Both the position numbers and the translations under genes were made by a program. A stretch of 64,000 nt of DNA from Homalodisca vitripennis (taxonomy: Eukaryota; Arthropoda; Insecta; Hemiptera; Cicadellidae). Positions 46,727-58,490 of the stretch are shown one piece after another (position 1 is the stretch's first letter; every line of letters begins with the position of its first letter). The notes beneath the pieces are model-generated. The model was not told the origin of the DNA. It saw nothing but the letters and a program-made list of their open reading frames with translations, and did no database searches. Location of the stretch: positions 131,888,001 to 131,952,000 of the forward strand of contig NC_060213.1 of NCBI RefSeq assembly GCF_021130785.1, given 5' to 3'.

Positions 46727-49700
46727 CTAATAAATTATATATTTAAAATGTTTTATATATAGATATATATCCATAACGCTATGATATTAAATTAGGGCCT
46801 GAAATTGAATGAAGCTTATAATTGTTCTTATGGAGGAAATCTCAAGGACATTTTACTACTGTCTTTATGTAGAATCTTGGAGCATTGGAAAAACGGTTTA
46901 TTGTATTATCACTAGATAAAGGAATATACTGTCTTTATGTTCAAAATGGAGCAGATACACTAATGATAAACTATTGAGAGTACAGCAAATATTCAACAAC
47001 CATATTAATGATATGTTGCTATTACTTTATGTTTGGTAAACGATCAGAACTAGGGAGGCAGTTTCTATTTTACTACGATTTCCTGTGAAGGCGTGACGAC
47101 CTGCTTTTGACCGATGCCCACTACCAACAATCGAAGAATCTATAATAACACAAACTTACAATATATGCCACTGATATATTCACAGGTTATAGATTTGTAC
47201 AGGGATACACTGTTGGGCTCAATACATTTATTGCATTCCAAAATAAGTACTACATAATTTAAAAGAAAGTACGTGTCTTTCTATCGAAATACTGATCGAA
47301 TCAATGTTTTACATAGAATTGTTGTGTATGTTTTTAAAATATTGCGAGAAAGTCATATACCGCCAGGAGACCTCCCAGTTCAGCACATGTCAGGACAGAC
47401 AGCTTTACTTACCAGAGATGAGGCTGGGAGTTGGTAGCAGAATTCTTACTTTGGTTCTGAACTGTACGACTGTGACACTTAAAATGATATAAAACATCTC
47501 GTTTGTCCTTGAAGCAAAGTTATTTTATGTTTTATATTTTTATTACAGTTAGATATGTGATAATATTGTTTTACATAATAGAGTATGATTTATTTTCAAA
47601 ACATGTTATTAGTCTTCTTTGCTATAAGTTTAATATGGATACTAAAGAAACTTTACCATGAATTAGATACGTCAAATCGTTCATGTATTTTATTTAATTG
47701 TTTATTTCGCTTAAATACTGTTATAATATATCTTTCTTGTATTCTAAGAATTGGGACACTTTGGACGTCTTTCATTTAAATTGGAATCTGATTATGTCAC
47801 ATTTTTGACTAAAGTTAAATGTTTTTGCTTCTCAAGGGTAAGAAAATACCTTTTATTTTGCCTATTCACCTGTAATACATTATGCAATGCCATATTTATG
47901 TATGTAGCATGTTTAATTAATCTATTTAATATCGAAATCTCCTGGGCTGTTTGATGGGATTTAGCTATTTTATCTTCGCTATCTACGTTTGGTGTAAATA
48001 TTTCAGTTTTCTATGTTCCAGTTTAATTTCCAACTTGTATGTCAAACTTGATGTTAAGATGTATGATATTTATTACTATATTTATCTAAGTTTTACTTAA
48101 CGTACTACCAAAATGCCCAATACCTTTCCAATGCAATCTAATAAAACTGTTATAAGTAACAGTTTGCCTTTACCCCTGTTTCAGTTACAATTCCGTTAAG
48201 AATATCTAATTTGTAAAAATAAACATAAAATATGATTTTTTTAGGCTCTGCCTTGACAATTAAACCATATTAACATATATAGGTAATTTCCATTTGTTCA
48301 TCACACATATATAGAGTTCTAAGATCCTCTAAAGATGGATGATGGTTATAAGCCTATTCTTTTATACTTTTGTAGAAGAGATTGACATCCATGATCTTCA
48401 ATTTTGGAATTTTTAACACTAAAAGTTTGGTATGGTTCGCCCTAGGATCTTTAATGTTCGTGGAAGGATAATGTCATCTTTAAACTCCCTTCCATTTTAC
48501 TGCTTTCGTGTTATACATTTTTTGACTTCACGATAATTCAAGTGTAAGGAACTAACGAAGACTATTCGTTTGTCTTTTTTCAATATAACATCATTGGGAA
48601 ATTATATGTTTGTTATAAGGTCTGTTACAGGAGCCTCCGAAATGATTGTCGTGTGGGACAGTGAAGGGTAGGTTAGTAAAGGTTTTGTTCAGTAATAAAA
48701 AACCCAGTCTAATGCATTATGAAAGAAGTTAACTTCTTTGAAGTTATTGAAATTAACTTGAATAAATATAAAGGAATTAAATGATATGTTGTAGAATTTA
48801 TGTGTGCTAAACTTTAGGAATAATATATAACTTACTAAAATCACTATGATAGTTACATCAATATCCTTATAAAGTCCAAATATTACTCTTTACTGTTATA
48901 CTAATTATTCCTAATGACACGAAACAGCATCTTGTAAATACTTTTGACGCTTCACGACAACCGTGTGAATTAAAGATATTGAAGGAAATGGCCGCATTTT
49001 AAGACAACCCGTTGTTTCGTATCTTTACTTGCATAATTCATGTCTGGGCTTTACTGCAAACAAAGCTTTCCATCTCTTTTTGGAAGAAGACTTCAAAGAC
49101 GGAATCTTTGTATACATATTCTACCTTAAATCCTTCCGTCTATGAAAAATTCATATATTTATATTCCAAATACACTACAGCACCTTAGAGTATTTTTGAC
49201 AAAATATATAACTAACATACGGTGTATTATATAATTTGATATGATGCTAAAAATTAGCAGTGGAACTACTGTTTTATAACATAAATATTGATCACTTTAG
49301 CTTAGAAATAAGGATATTGGAAGTTTGCTGAACTTCCGAAATATACATGCAAAGACATAATTTAGAATTTCATAATGATAAGAAATAGTTTCAACTAGGT
49401 ATAAAAATGGGTTGAAACTAAATTATATGATTCACTGCTTCAAAATTAGTTGAACCAGACCATATTATACACTTTGGAATATAATTATTTTAAATCTTGA
49501 TTAATACGAAGGCTCCGATGTTGGCAGTAAGGTCGAAATCAATGACAAACCCGAGATACTTTTATCCGAAATAATCACGAAAATGGGATTATTAAATCCG
49601 TTCTTTGTTTAAAGATAAATCGTACTTAGTGAGAACTCCCAAATTAAGTTCACGCTCCGAGGTTTAATCCGGGTCGATCCTCTTAACAGAATTTTACGGA

Positions 49701-52477
49701 CTTAGTTGCAGCGGAAGCTCTCACCGGAGCGGACCTTCACTAATACCCACCTGTACCTCATCTTAACTGATTGTAAAAATACTCGCTACGGTAACCGTTG
49801 TGTCACTATTTTGCCGATCCTGCAGTAGTAGGAGTTATTGAGCTTATGGTTGATACTGAGGTGTTAGTATTCAAAATAAAGTTACATAAATATAAATAAA
49901 AATGTGACATTTTTCAATATTTACTTGAGTTACAGTTTCAGGAATTGTTTTCTTTTAATTTATGACTCAAGAAATTTACATGATTTTAATTAGCTTTTTT
50001 AAAGAATTTAAACTTTTTTATCAAAGCTAAATATATAATTTTAAGTTCAAATAAAAATACAAATTGTAATTTTCATTATTATATTAATTAATGAGTATTT
50101 CTCTACTATATAAAAGAACTACTCAGAACATATTACAATAAATTTAACACAATGCAAATTCGTACCTTCAGAACATACGGACGAATACTCATCTCTTTAT
50201 ATGGAAGGAATTCCCACAACAAAGAATTTTGACTTTTAAATTTTATAGGTTTTAAAATAATCTTCGTAGATAAAAACGCTTACGTTTTGGCTGCTATTTT
50301 CCTAGTACCGTAATGTTTCTGTCTACGCCCAGCCGATGCTGGTATTGAAAAGATTTGAAAACCATTGTCATGTGTTTTTGAATATAATTGCACTTATATT
50401 AATCACGTATTATTTTTCCTGATATCGCTGGAACGACCCGATATCAGGTCGTAATTGGTATGACAATTAGGTTAATGTGTTTGCTAATTGTGGTCTGGTT
50501 AATCGGTTCTCAAACTGGCCAACAGGGAAATGCGGACGCCCTAATTTCAATTAACTTTTTACATATCCTGCCCGGAGTTTGGATGATATTAAAAGGATTT
50601 GACCGAGTTGTAAACAAAGTTTTAATTATTTTTGTACTCTGGTAGATAAAGAAAGAAATTTCACAAATATTACTACCTAAAAAATTAGGCAACTTTATAT
50701 TTTATACCTTTGAAGTCTAAATCTACAGAAAAAAATGTTGCAAAAACATTCCTAGCTGGTAGTTACAGATTTATCGGCTAAACAATATGTTGGATCCATA
50801 TATTATCTCTATTAAAGGTTTTTGGGAAAGCATAGTGTAAATAATAAAACTCATAAAATATCTACAAAAAGGTCAGTATAATGATTATTTTCATCAAAAT
50901 TGATTAAACTAGTTATGGCTCGCACACAGTCATGAACTTTTGCTATTTTACAAAATAATGTTTCTGAAGTGAAAAGTATTGTGTTATAATATTTTGAGAC
51001 ATTTAAAACTCAGGCACTTTTAATACTTATTTATCATGCATAACACTGTTACAGTATTCAGAACAAGAACTACATTAATTCTGACATTTAATAACGTAAC
51101 TTCATTGATTTTAAATTTAATAATACAGTTTTTCATATTTCGAAAGTCCCTCAGAAGCGGTATATGTTATGTTAACATTGTATTGTATAATCCATACCAA
51201 CAGTAAGTTTATTAACTTAATGAATAAAAGTTAAATTTCCACCAGTGTTAATAAATTAGTTTTCACACATCAAATATGTAATAGTTCTCACAAAAATTAT
51301 TTACAAATTTATAATGAGATTCTTAGAGAGACTGCCAGTTATCTGAATTAAAATGTTATTACTTACCATCTAATTTATTGACTCGTCTTAAACAGAAATA
51401 TGCACACTATTTAACCTTAGTGTTATATAGTTTCATAAATAAATTGCCTTCAGACTTTTTACTATCCTAAATAAATGGTTTTTTTGGTTAGTTCCTCAAA
51501 TAATAATTTTATTTTAAATGGTAGGAAAACAAATTTTGTTTAATTATTTCTTAACTTTTTGGTAAATTATTAACTATATGAATAGTTTTTACTTATGAAT
51601 GATGAAACCAGTTTCAAACCATTCAAGAAAACTAGGTGACACCTGTTTGACCTTGATCTTCCACTCCGGTTATCTAAAATACCAGCTATTATATTGGTTA
51701 CCATTTAATATAGAAAATGCGGTATTTGACCGGAATCTTTACATAAACATGACGACTGAATACAGGTTCAGTAATTTTGTGTTCCAGAATAGACATGAAC
51801 TGAAGTTATCCATACGATTATTTCTGATATGAATATTTGATATAATATGTTTTATTTGCCAAACGCAGCTTGAGTCTACGTCAAACTCGTTAAAAATTTG
51901 AAGAACTATATCTTTTTCTCAAAATATCCTATAATAAATAGTGTTTTGAAATTTCAAACGCTTTCAACAGGGGAAAAACACCGAGTTTGAATATTTCAAA
52001 GGAAATTAATATTTTCGTATCTGTTATTTTCCCTAAGAAATTCCTGTAGGTTACTATAAACCATAGTACGTTAGAGTAAATAGTTAATAATGAATTGTGA
52101 ATAATATTGAAGTGAAATATTATATAACACACAATTGCCAGTATCGTGTCAAATAACAATACTTTTGATAACCAATCAGAATCTCTCTAGCTAACAATGT
52201 CGTCATTATAGTTAAACTGCGGATGGTCGTAATAACTTTGCTTTATCCGTAATAAGCAACGCTATCAAGATAACAGCTCACCTGGCTGTTGAGATATAGG
52301 AAATTACATTACGGTTTATACCGCATGTTCTAGGTTTGACTAATTAACATTCCTGAATAACCAAATGTGTATTTTATATTATATCGATTATTAGCTGATA
52401 TGGTCGTTCTAGTGAATAAAAAATTAATCACCAAGTATAAAATGAATATTTATTATTATCCATGAAACGCGATATAA
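46727..52477. other. AT-rich non-coding stretch
   Basis: Nothing recognised over 5.7 kb. ORFs of 60-77 codons are scattered but none has protein-like composition, domain or splice support. A GC-richer patch at 49640-49820 carries no identifiable feature. Confidence 0.55.
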
Positions 52478-52721
52478 TTTTTTTTTTTCAAATCACGTTT
52501 ATTTCCACACACAAAAAGAAATGAAATACAAAATAAACCTTTACATTGAAATGATAACAAATGTAGCATTTGTATATTATATAATTCATATAAACATACA
52601 GAAGTATTCTAGTAATACAATTAAAAAACTAAAATTAAATAATTAACGTTAAATAATATAAAAAAGTCTTGTGTTACATAAATAAATCAATATAATGAAT
52701 AAAGAGATGATATAATAAAGA

Positions 52722-52798
52722 GATATATATATATATATATATACATATATATGTACATACACATACACATACATACACATCCACATACATACACGCAT
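52722..52798. repeat. Compound microsatellite in the LINE 3' UTR
   Basis: (TA)n at about 52722-52744, followed by ACATATATATGTACATACAC and further CATACA-type repeats to 52798. It interrupts the 3' UTR of the minus-strand LINE. Confidence 0.85.
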
Positions 52799-53188
52799 AC
52801 CTAGTAAAAACAGCATTAAATTTGCTACATAATTTCTGGATAAATTCCAAATAATGGGAAAAGAGCCTACATGGGCCTCAATGGCCTGTGCGTAGACTCG
52901 AGTTGAAATTGTTACGATTCGAATTTTATCTCGAGCAGAGTGTAGATTAATTTTATAAAATTTGATAATTGAAAGAAGACATCTAAAGCAGAATAAACTA
53001 CGGATATGACCTAGAATTCCGATAATCAGCAATATAGAGGAGAAAGTAGACAAAACAAATAAAAATATTGAGTGAACAAAAATTACAAAAAATAGGCTAA
53101 TTACTCGTACTTAAGTGATTGGATTTTATTATATATAGTTTGAAGAGGAGAGGAGAGAGGACAGTGCCGTCAGTCAGTGTTAGACAGT

Positions 53189-56162
53189 CTAGGTCCGTCT
53201 GTAGTCAACAGAGATAAGTAACTGGGCACTCTCACTGCTTATGAGAATCAAAAACTCCTTGACATGTTTCTTAAAAACCTCAAGAGAGGGAGAGTCGAAC
53301 AGATTGAAATTTCTAAAACTATTAGAATAATTCCGATATAAAATGTGTGCTAGATAAAAACTGTTTGTTGTCGCAAATGATTTGTGTTGGTGAATAGTGT
53401 TAATTCCGACTATATTTGCATATCTTGTGTTATAAAAATGTGGGATTGTAGAAAAAATTGAACCGAAATGTTTGTAAATATGAATAAATAAGACTTTAAT
53501 AAAAAATTTTTTTAATTGGCAGAATTCCTGTTTCTTGAAAACAATAAATCAGAGAGATATCGTCTACACTTCGCAAAACCGGCTTTCAGAATAGATTTCT
53601 GAACTATATCTAAACTTTTGATATGTGAAGGAAAAGCACCCCCCCAAGCTAGAATGCCATACGAAAAAAGGGATTGCACATAAGCAAAATAAACGATTTT
53701 AGTTTCATCAAAACTCAAAATGCTATTTAACTGCCTAAAAGCAAATATATACTTTCTTGCTTTATTTTTTAAGAAATTAATGTGATCTATCCATTTCATT
53801 CGAGAATCAAACAACACACCCAAATATTTGTATGACGACACTTTCTCGATTTTATTACATCCACAGGCATTGTTATAGTGATTATTACAATTATGAATAA
53901 TTAAATCGTGTAAGTTGTAATCTGAATTTGATGTAAGAGAAAGGGGCATAAATTTAGTTTTTGAGACGTTAAGTGATTAAAACATTTTGGTCCATCCATT
54001 TTTTAATTGTTATGAGGTCATTTAAAGATTTATTTTGAACATCCTGCCAAGATTTACCTTTGATAATAATTAGCGTGTCGTCAGCAAAAAGAAATAGTTT
54101 ACAATGAATCTGCAGTTTTGAAATGTTGTTAATGTAGTTTTCATGTTAATGTTTGAAAAAATAATATAGGGCCCCAGAGTGCTTCCTTGAACTACACCAT
54201 AATCCACAGGAAGCTCATCACCATTCACACCGCAGACAGACACAAACTGCCGTCTGGCCGCAAGGTAGCTCCTAAACCATGCGAGAGCATTACCCGTTAC
54301 AGCTATAGCTGATAATTTGTAAATTCATTTGTTTTCTATCTACACTATCAAATGCTTTCTTTAGGTCAAGGAAAATTAAAAAGCTCCTCATACCATCTGA
54401 CAAAGTATGATAAATTTCTTTGTTTACATCAAAGAGAACGTCTGAAATGTTTTTATCAGCCCTAAACCCGTATTGACACTCCGCTAAAATATGGTTGTAT
54501 TGAAGGTAATTTACAAACTGCTCTTTGACGATTCTCTCCAGCACCTTAGAGAACACACTTAACAAATAAATGGGACGATAGTTATTTTTCTCTGTAAATG
54601 TGCTAGCCTTGTGAAGTGGGATTACTTTAGCTAACTTAAAACTATCAGGAAATATACCGTACGCCAAGCTAAGATGTAAAATATGTTGAAAAGGTTTAGA
54701 GAAAATATGAATATTATCTTTGAGTGCAGAAGCTGTGACGCCGTCACAACCAGGAGCGGACCCGCCACGTAGTGCAGTAATGTGTCTGAATAGGTCCAGT
54801 TCAGTGACAGTCCGAAGCGTGAACAGTGAGTCTCGCCCGTAATCTGCATCATCGATAATTAATGCACCCCCAGTGTTAATTGAACTTGCCAAGTTATGTC
54901 CAACGCTAGCAAAAAACATGTTGAAATCGTTAGCGACTTCTTTACATACACCGTGAGTAACACTCGGTACATTAGGCAGATACCTTTCTACCGGAAATAA
55001 ACCCTTATTATTTTTTTTACCTGCCAATTCGTTAATTACAGTCCAAAACAATTTAGGATTATTTTGATATTCGTTTAATTTAGCCCTGTAGTAAATACGC
55101 TTAGACGTTTTGATAGAATTGGCAATAAATTGCCTTAACGTTCGATAATTATTTTTTAGAATTATATTAAAAGGCTGTTTTTTAATTTTTTTGCTCAATT
55201 TATCTCTATCGCGAATTAATTTGATCAGATCATTTGTAATCCAAGGCTTAAGCCTCTTGAATCTAGATGACTTATTAATTGGTTTTCTAGAATTATCGAT
55301 CGCTTGGCCTACCATTTTACAACATTCGTATGTAGAACCGTTTACATTTTCGTTCTGAAAAATCGTCTTCCAGTCAATATGAGCAAGATTACGGGACAAG
55401 AGTGCAGAGTCTATAATCGTCTGTGAAGCTGTATTTGTCATAACCGATGGTGCTGTAACGGGAAAAGTAATTGTAAGACCAGTGCTATAGTGATCAGTAA
55501 TCTCAGTCTGTAACACAGCTGCCTGTACGTTGTTCATGTCGTTATATCGTATAATAAAGTGATCCAGGCATGACTTTCTAGATTTTGTTACCCTTGTTGG
55601 TTTATGTATACAATGAATGAGACCAGCACCTACTATACAGTTCAAGTATCTGTCAGTATAAGGGGAGTTTGTTTCAAGCAAGTAAAAGTTGAAATCTCCA
55701 GCTAAGATAATTATTTCGTCCTTATTCAAACTGTCAAGATAATGTTCTAAAGAATCCAAAAAAAGTTGAATGTCGCAGTCAAACGTACGGTAGAGAGCCA
55801 CGAGACAAAAAGTTTTATGACAAAAATTAAAGTAGAGTTTTATGCCGTACGTGTCACCTATAGAAATCTGTGATGCAGCAACTGACAACCGGTTATTGAA
55901 GTAAACAACTACACCATCAGCCTTGTTACGCTGCTTATCAGTAAGTACAAAGTCAAACCCGTCAATGGTCCACCCCTCCTCAACCCCCCCTCAACCAACA
56001 CTCTGTCAATATTATTATATCTAGCGAAGGAAGATAATTTAAATAAATCAAAAGTTCGTCAAAGTTTTTTGAAATACTTCTTATATTGCAATGGAATATT
56101 TTAAGTTTATCAACAGAATTACTACTAAAAAAAATCTTTGTATTCAAAATATGATTCCAGTT
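53189..56162 (-). pseudogene. LINE ORF2: endonuclease-reverse transcriptase, frameshifted
   Basis: The N-terminal endonuclease starts LKIFHCNIRS (56105) and continues with DIIILTECW, IILAGDFNF, CLDHFII and ITDHYS: the EEP/APE-type metal- and DNA-binding motifs. The RT follows: LDLKKAFDSVD (motif A), [25 protein letters not shown], and the catalytic FADDT near 54085. The thumb region has YKYLGVLFD, and the C-terminus ends at TAG 53189-53191 after YNTRYAN and FKKHVKEF. The frame is broken near 55972-55995 (C/G run), 54300, 54150, 53968 and 53532. It opens after TAG at 56163-56165 without an ATG. Catalytic aspartates are preserved, so decay is recent. Its role would be target nicking and cDNA priming. 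Confidence 0.9.
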
Positions 56163-57337
56163 CTAAACAATCGTTGTGGAAAAACAAAGAGTTGTCATCA
56201 TTCTCACCTATTTATGCCGTTCAAGCCCAATCACCCGCCCGGCCGGTCTAAATATTTGAAAGTAATAAAAGTATATTTTATAAATGCGTATACGTACCCT
56301 GGCATACACAGAAGTTTAATTAGCACTTAAATATTGCATATAATATGTTACTTATTTTTACTTCAGTAAGATGCATTTATATAAATCCATATTATTACAA
56401 TGTAATTACATTAAAATGGCCAATTTCAGTAGACGATTAAAAAGATTGCATAATTATTACATTTTAAAGTCTTTCAAATTTAAAGATTGCAGTCTTACAT
56501 AGACAAATTTAGAAGTTTGTGAATTCTGAACATTAAGTTTTATCATAAAATAGTTTCTGGTTAAATAATAAAGATATTAAATAGTGGAAAGACAGACTAA
56601 ATAAAGACATCTGTGTACATAAATTAAATAGTACTAAATGTATTTAACTATATAATATTAATCTTAATTTCTTACACCTAGGCCTATGATGCGTATACCA
56701 TAATAAACATAATAAGTATAATAAACAAGCGTATGCTTGTATAAGTTGCTGACAATTAATTAGCAAAAATAGACAATGCAAATATAACAATACTAAAATA
56801 ATTGAATTTATTTTTTCAATGTTTTACTCACTTAAAGAAAAAAAATATTGCAAATATGTAATTTAGAAAATATTTAATTGATTAGTAATAAATAGTTAGT
56901 TATATTCTGAATTTATAATCCGAAAAATACTAATATTAAATTTTACATGAAAAGAAAATTGTATATAAAATTTGAGCCTCTCTTGCCTATTAGTAACTTG
57001 ACTTTCTCATAGAAATAAAAATACAAAACCATACACCAAACTAATAATAACTAATTACATCAATCTCATTGTCATACTTAATTTATCATTTCCTGGTACA
57101 ATAACCTATCGAGAGAAAAATGAAATATTATTTTCTCTAATAAAGAAAGTGTATTGTAAAATTATAAATGTAGTTTTAGATTATATAAATACAATACAAA
57201 TGAAAATTAAAAGTATTTTCTTTATGACATAAAAAGTGAATAAAACAAAAGAAAAAGCCTGATTATTATACTAACGAAAGAAAAACAATTTTACAGACGT
57301 ATAAACTTACTTATGTAATGCGGACCACAGAGGAAAG
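56163..57337. other. AT-rich spacer between LINE ORF1 and ORF2
   Basis: Almost 1.2 kb, much longer than usual between the two ORFs of CR1/Jockey-type elements, and far more AT-rich than either ORF. On the minus strand a perfect donor-like GTAAGT lies about 30 nt after the ORF1 stop (near 57310). A pyrimidine-rich CTTTGTTTTTCC... ending TTTAG lies exactly where the ORF2 frame opens (56163). It may be an insertion or an intron-like segment. The short plus-strand ORF at 56091-56330 is not supported. Confidence 0.45.
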
Positions 57338-58267
57338 TTATCTCTTGTCAAACCTGTCGAGATCCTCCATCATGGTGACGCGAACAGCCTCAGCACCCTC
57401 AGCAGCCTTGATGACGACCTTTCCGTTGAAAAATCCGGCTAGGACGATCTTCCCCTCCCGCTTAAGCCGGCGAGCCTTCCCCAGAAGCGCTTTATTGTGA
57501 GGTGTCAGGTGGTCGTTCACGTATACATTACTCCGTGTGAGAGATGGGTGGATGTCCGCGGCGTTTAAATTCTTCTTCGTCCTCGCTGCCCTCAGCCAGT
57601 CCTCCTTGACGCGTCTGGAGACGAACTGCACAATAATCGGCGGATGTACATGCCTTCTCGTGGAGTAAGCTCGCAGCCGATGAGCGATCGATATGTCCTC
57701 CATCCTGAACTCAAGTCCAAGCGACCCGGCAATGTGCTGGAGACAGTCGACAATATTTTCATTGTCAGTCTTTGGCAGACCGACTATCTCCACATTAGCA
57801 GATCGAGAGTGCTGTTCGATATCGTGCAGTCGCTGTTGCAAGTCCCTCACCTCGCCAGCCAACGCGTCATTAGCATGCTCCAGCCTGCTGCAGCGCTCCT
57901 GTAGTTTTTCCTGTTCACCCTCCAGCTTAATCACACAATCGCGCATACCTTTTATTTCGTCTTGCACAGCACTAACTGATGACAACACTACATTAAATTT
58001 GCCTTCTATATCGATTTTTAGGGCCCGAATAGCTTCTAAAATAGAATTTTTGTCTTCGAGGTCCTCACTACTGCGAACTGAAGCATTCGATTTAGATTCC
58101 TCAACACATGAATCACACTTCAAGGTTTTATTTTTAGATTTAGTGAAACTTTGGGTCGATCCTGCACGCGTGCACGTGGCATGAAAACTATGCCTACAGT
58201 CGACGCACTTGGCTACTATATCACTCTCGACGAAGACTTTGTTACACTTTTTACAGTTATCGGCCAT
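57338..58267 (-). CDS. LINE ORF1: PHD-finger/coiled-coil nucleic-acid-binding protein, intact
   Basis: 309 codons from ATG (58265-58267) to TAA. Residues 5-54 carry C5, C8, C21, C24, H29, C32, C51 and C54, a complete C4HC3 PHD-type zinc finger. Residues ~95-150 form a heptad-rich coiled coil (KLEGEQEKLQERCSRLEHAN...). Residues ~155-305, from VEIVGLPKTDN and AHRLRAYSTRR through IIVQFVSRRVKEDWL to GKVVIKA, resemble the FP25-like C-terminal domain common in ORF1 of insect CR1/L2/Jockey-type LINEs. Known ORF1 proteins of this kind trimerise and bind element RNA as chaperones. No stop or frameshift is present, unlike ORF2. The plus-strand frames over it (57644-57904, 57693-58184) are shadows. Confidence 0.92.
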   Translation of the reverse strand: MADNCKKCNKVFVESDIVAKCVDCRHSFHATCTRAGSTQSFTKSKNKTLKCDSCVEESKSNASVRSSEDLEDKNSILEAIRALKIDIEGKFNVVLSSVSAVQDEIKGMRDCVIKLEGEQEKLQERCSRLEHANDALAGEVRDLQQRLHDIEQHSRSANVEIVGLPKTDNENIVDCLQHIAGSLGLEFRMEDISIAHRLRAYSTRRHVHPPIIVQFVSRRVKEDWLRAARTKKNLNAADIHPSLTRSNVYVNDHLTPHNKALLGKARRLKREGKIVLAGFFNGKVVIKAAEGAEAVRVTMMEDLDRFDKR

Positions 58268-58490
58268 GATAACAAACTATTAAAATTTAAAAAAATATTT
58301 AAAATGTTGATATAATACAATTTAATAACTGTAACAGTCAGGCCGTACAGTCAGACCGTACCGGACAAGGTAAACGACACGGTTCAGGCAATCAGCGGTC
58401 GGAGAGATAAGGACACGACTGCTCTCATCGACGATCTGATAATCTATTTTAGTTCTATATCTTCCAGCAAGTTCTCTTCAGTCCGCAATA
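58268..58490 (-). promoter_or_regulatory. LINE 5' UTR / probable internal promoter
   Basis: GC-balanced sequence upstream of ORF1. On the minus strand it reads from about GGACTGAAGAGAACTTGC to GGCCTGACTGTTACAG and includes a near-duplicate GTACGGTCTGACTGTACGGC. LINEs of this type carry their promoter in the 5' UTR. The start is set where AT-rich flanking DNA begins and is approximate. Confidence 0.45.

Larger units (their letters stand above)
52478..58490 (-). mobile_element. Near full-length non-LTR retrotransposon (CR1/Jockey-like), ~6 kb
   Basis: Minus-strand LINE in the order: GC-balanced 5' UTR (about 58490-58268), ORF1, a long AT-rich spacer, ORF2 with apurinic endonuclease and reverse transcriptase, a ~700-bp 3' UTR, and GGAAATAAACGTGATTTG plus an 11-A tail (T-run at 52478-52488). 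ORF1 is intact and ORF2 is broken by several frameshifts, so the copy cannot move on its own. A truncated relative lies at 2079-2230. No target-site duplication is obvious, and the 5' end is estimated from the end of GC-balanced sequence. Confidence 0.85.

Noticed and set aside
52649..53053. 134-codon minus-strand ORF
   Set aside because: Lies in the LINE 3' UTR and is largely a translated (TA)n/(CATA)n microsatellite.
57318..58184. Plus-strand ORFs at 57318-57500, 57644-57904 and 57693-58184
   Set aside because: They are antisense shadows of the intact LINE ORF1.
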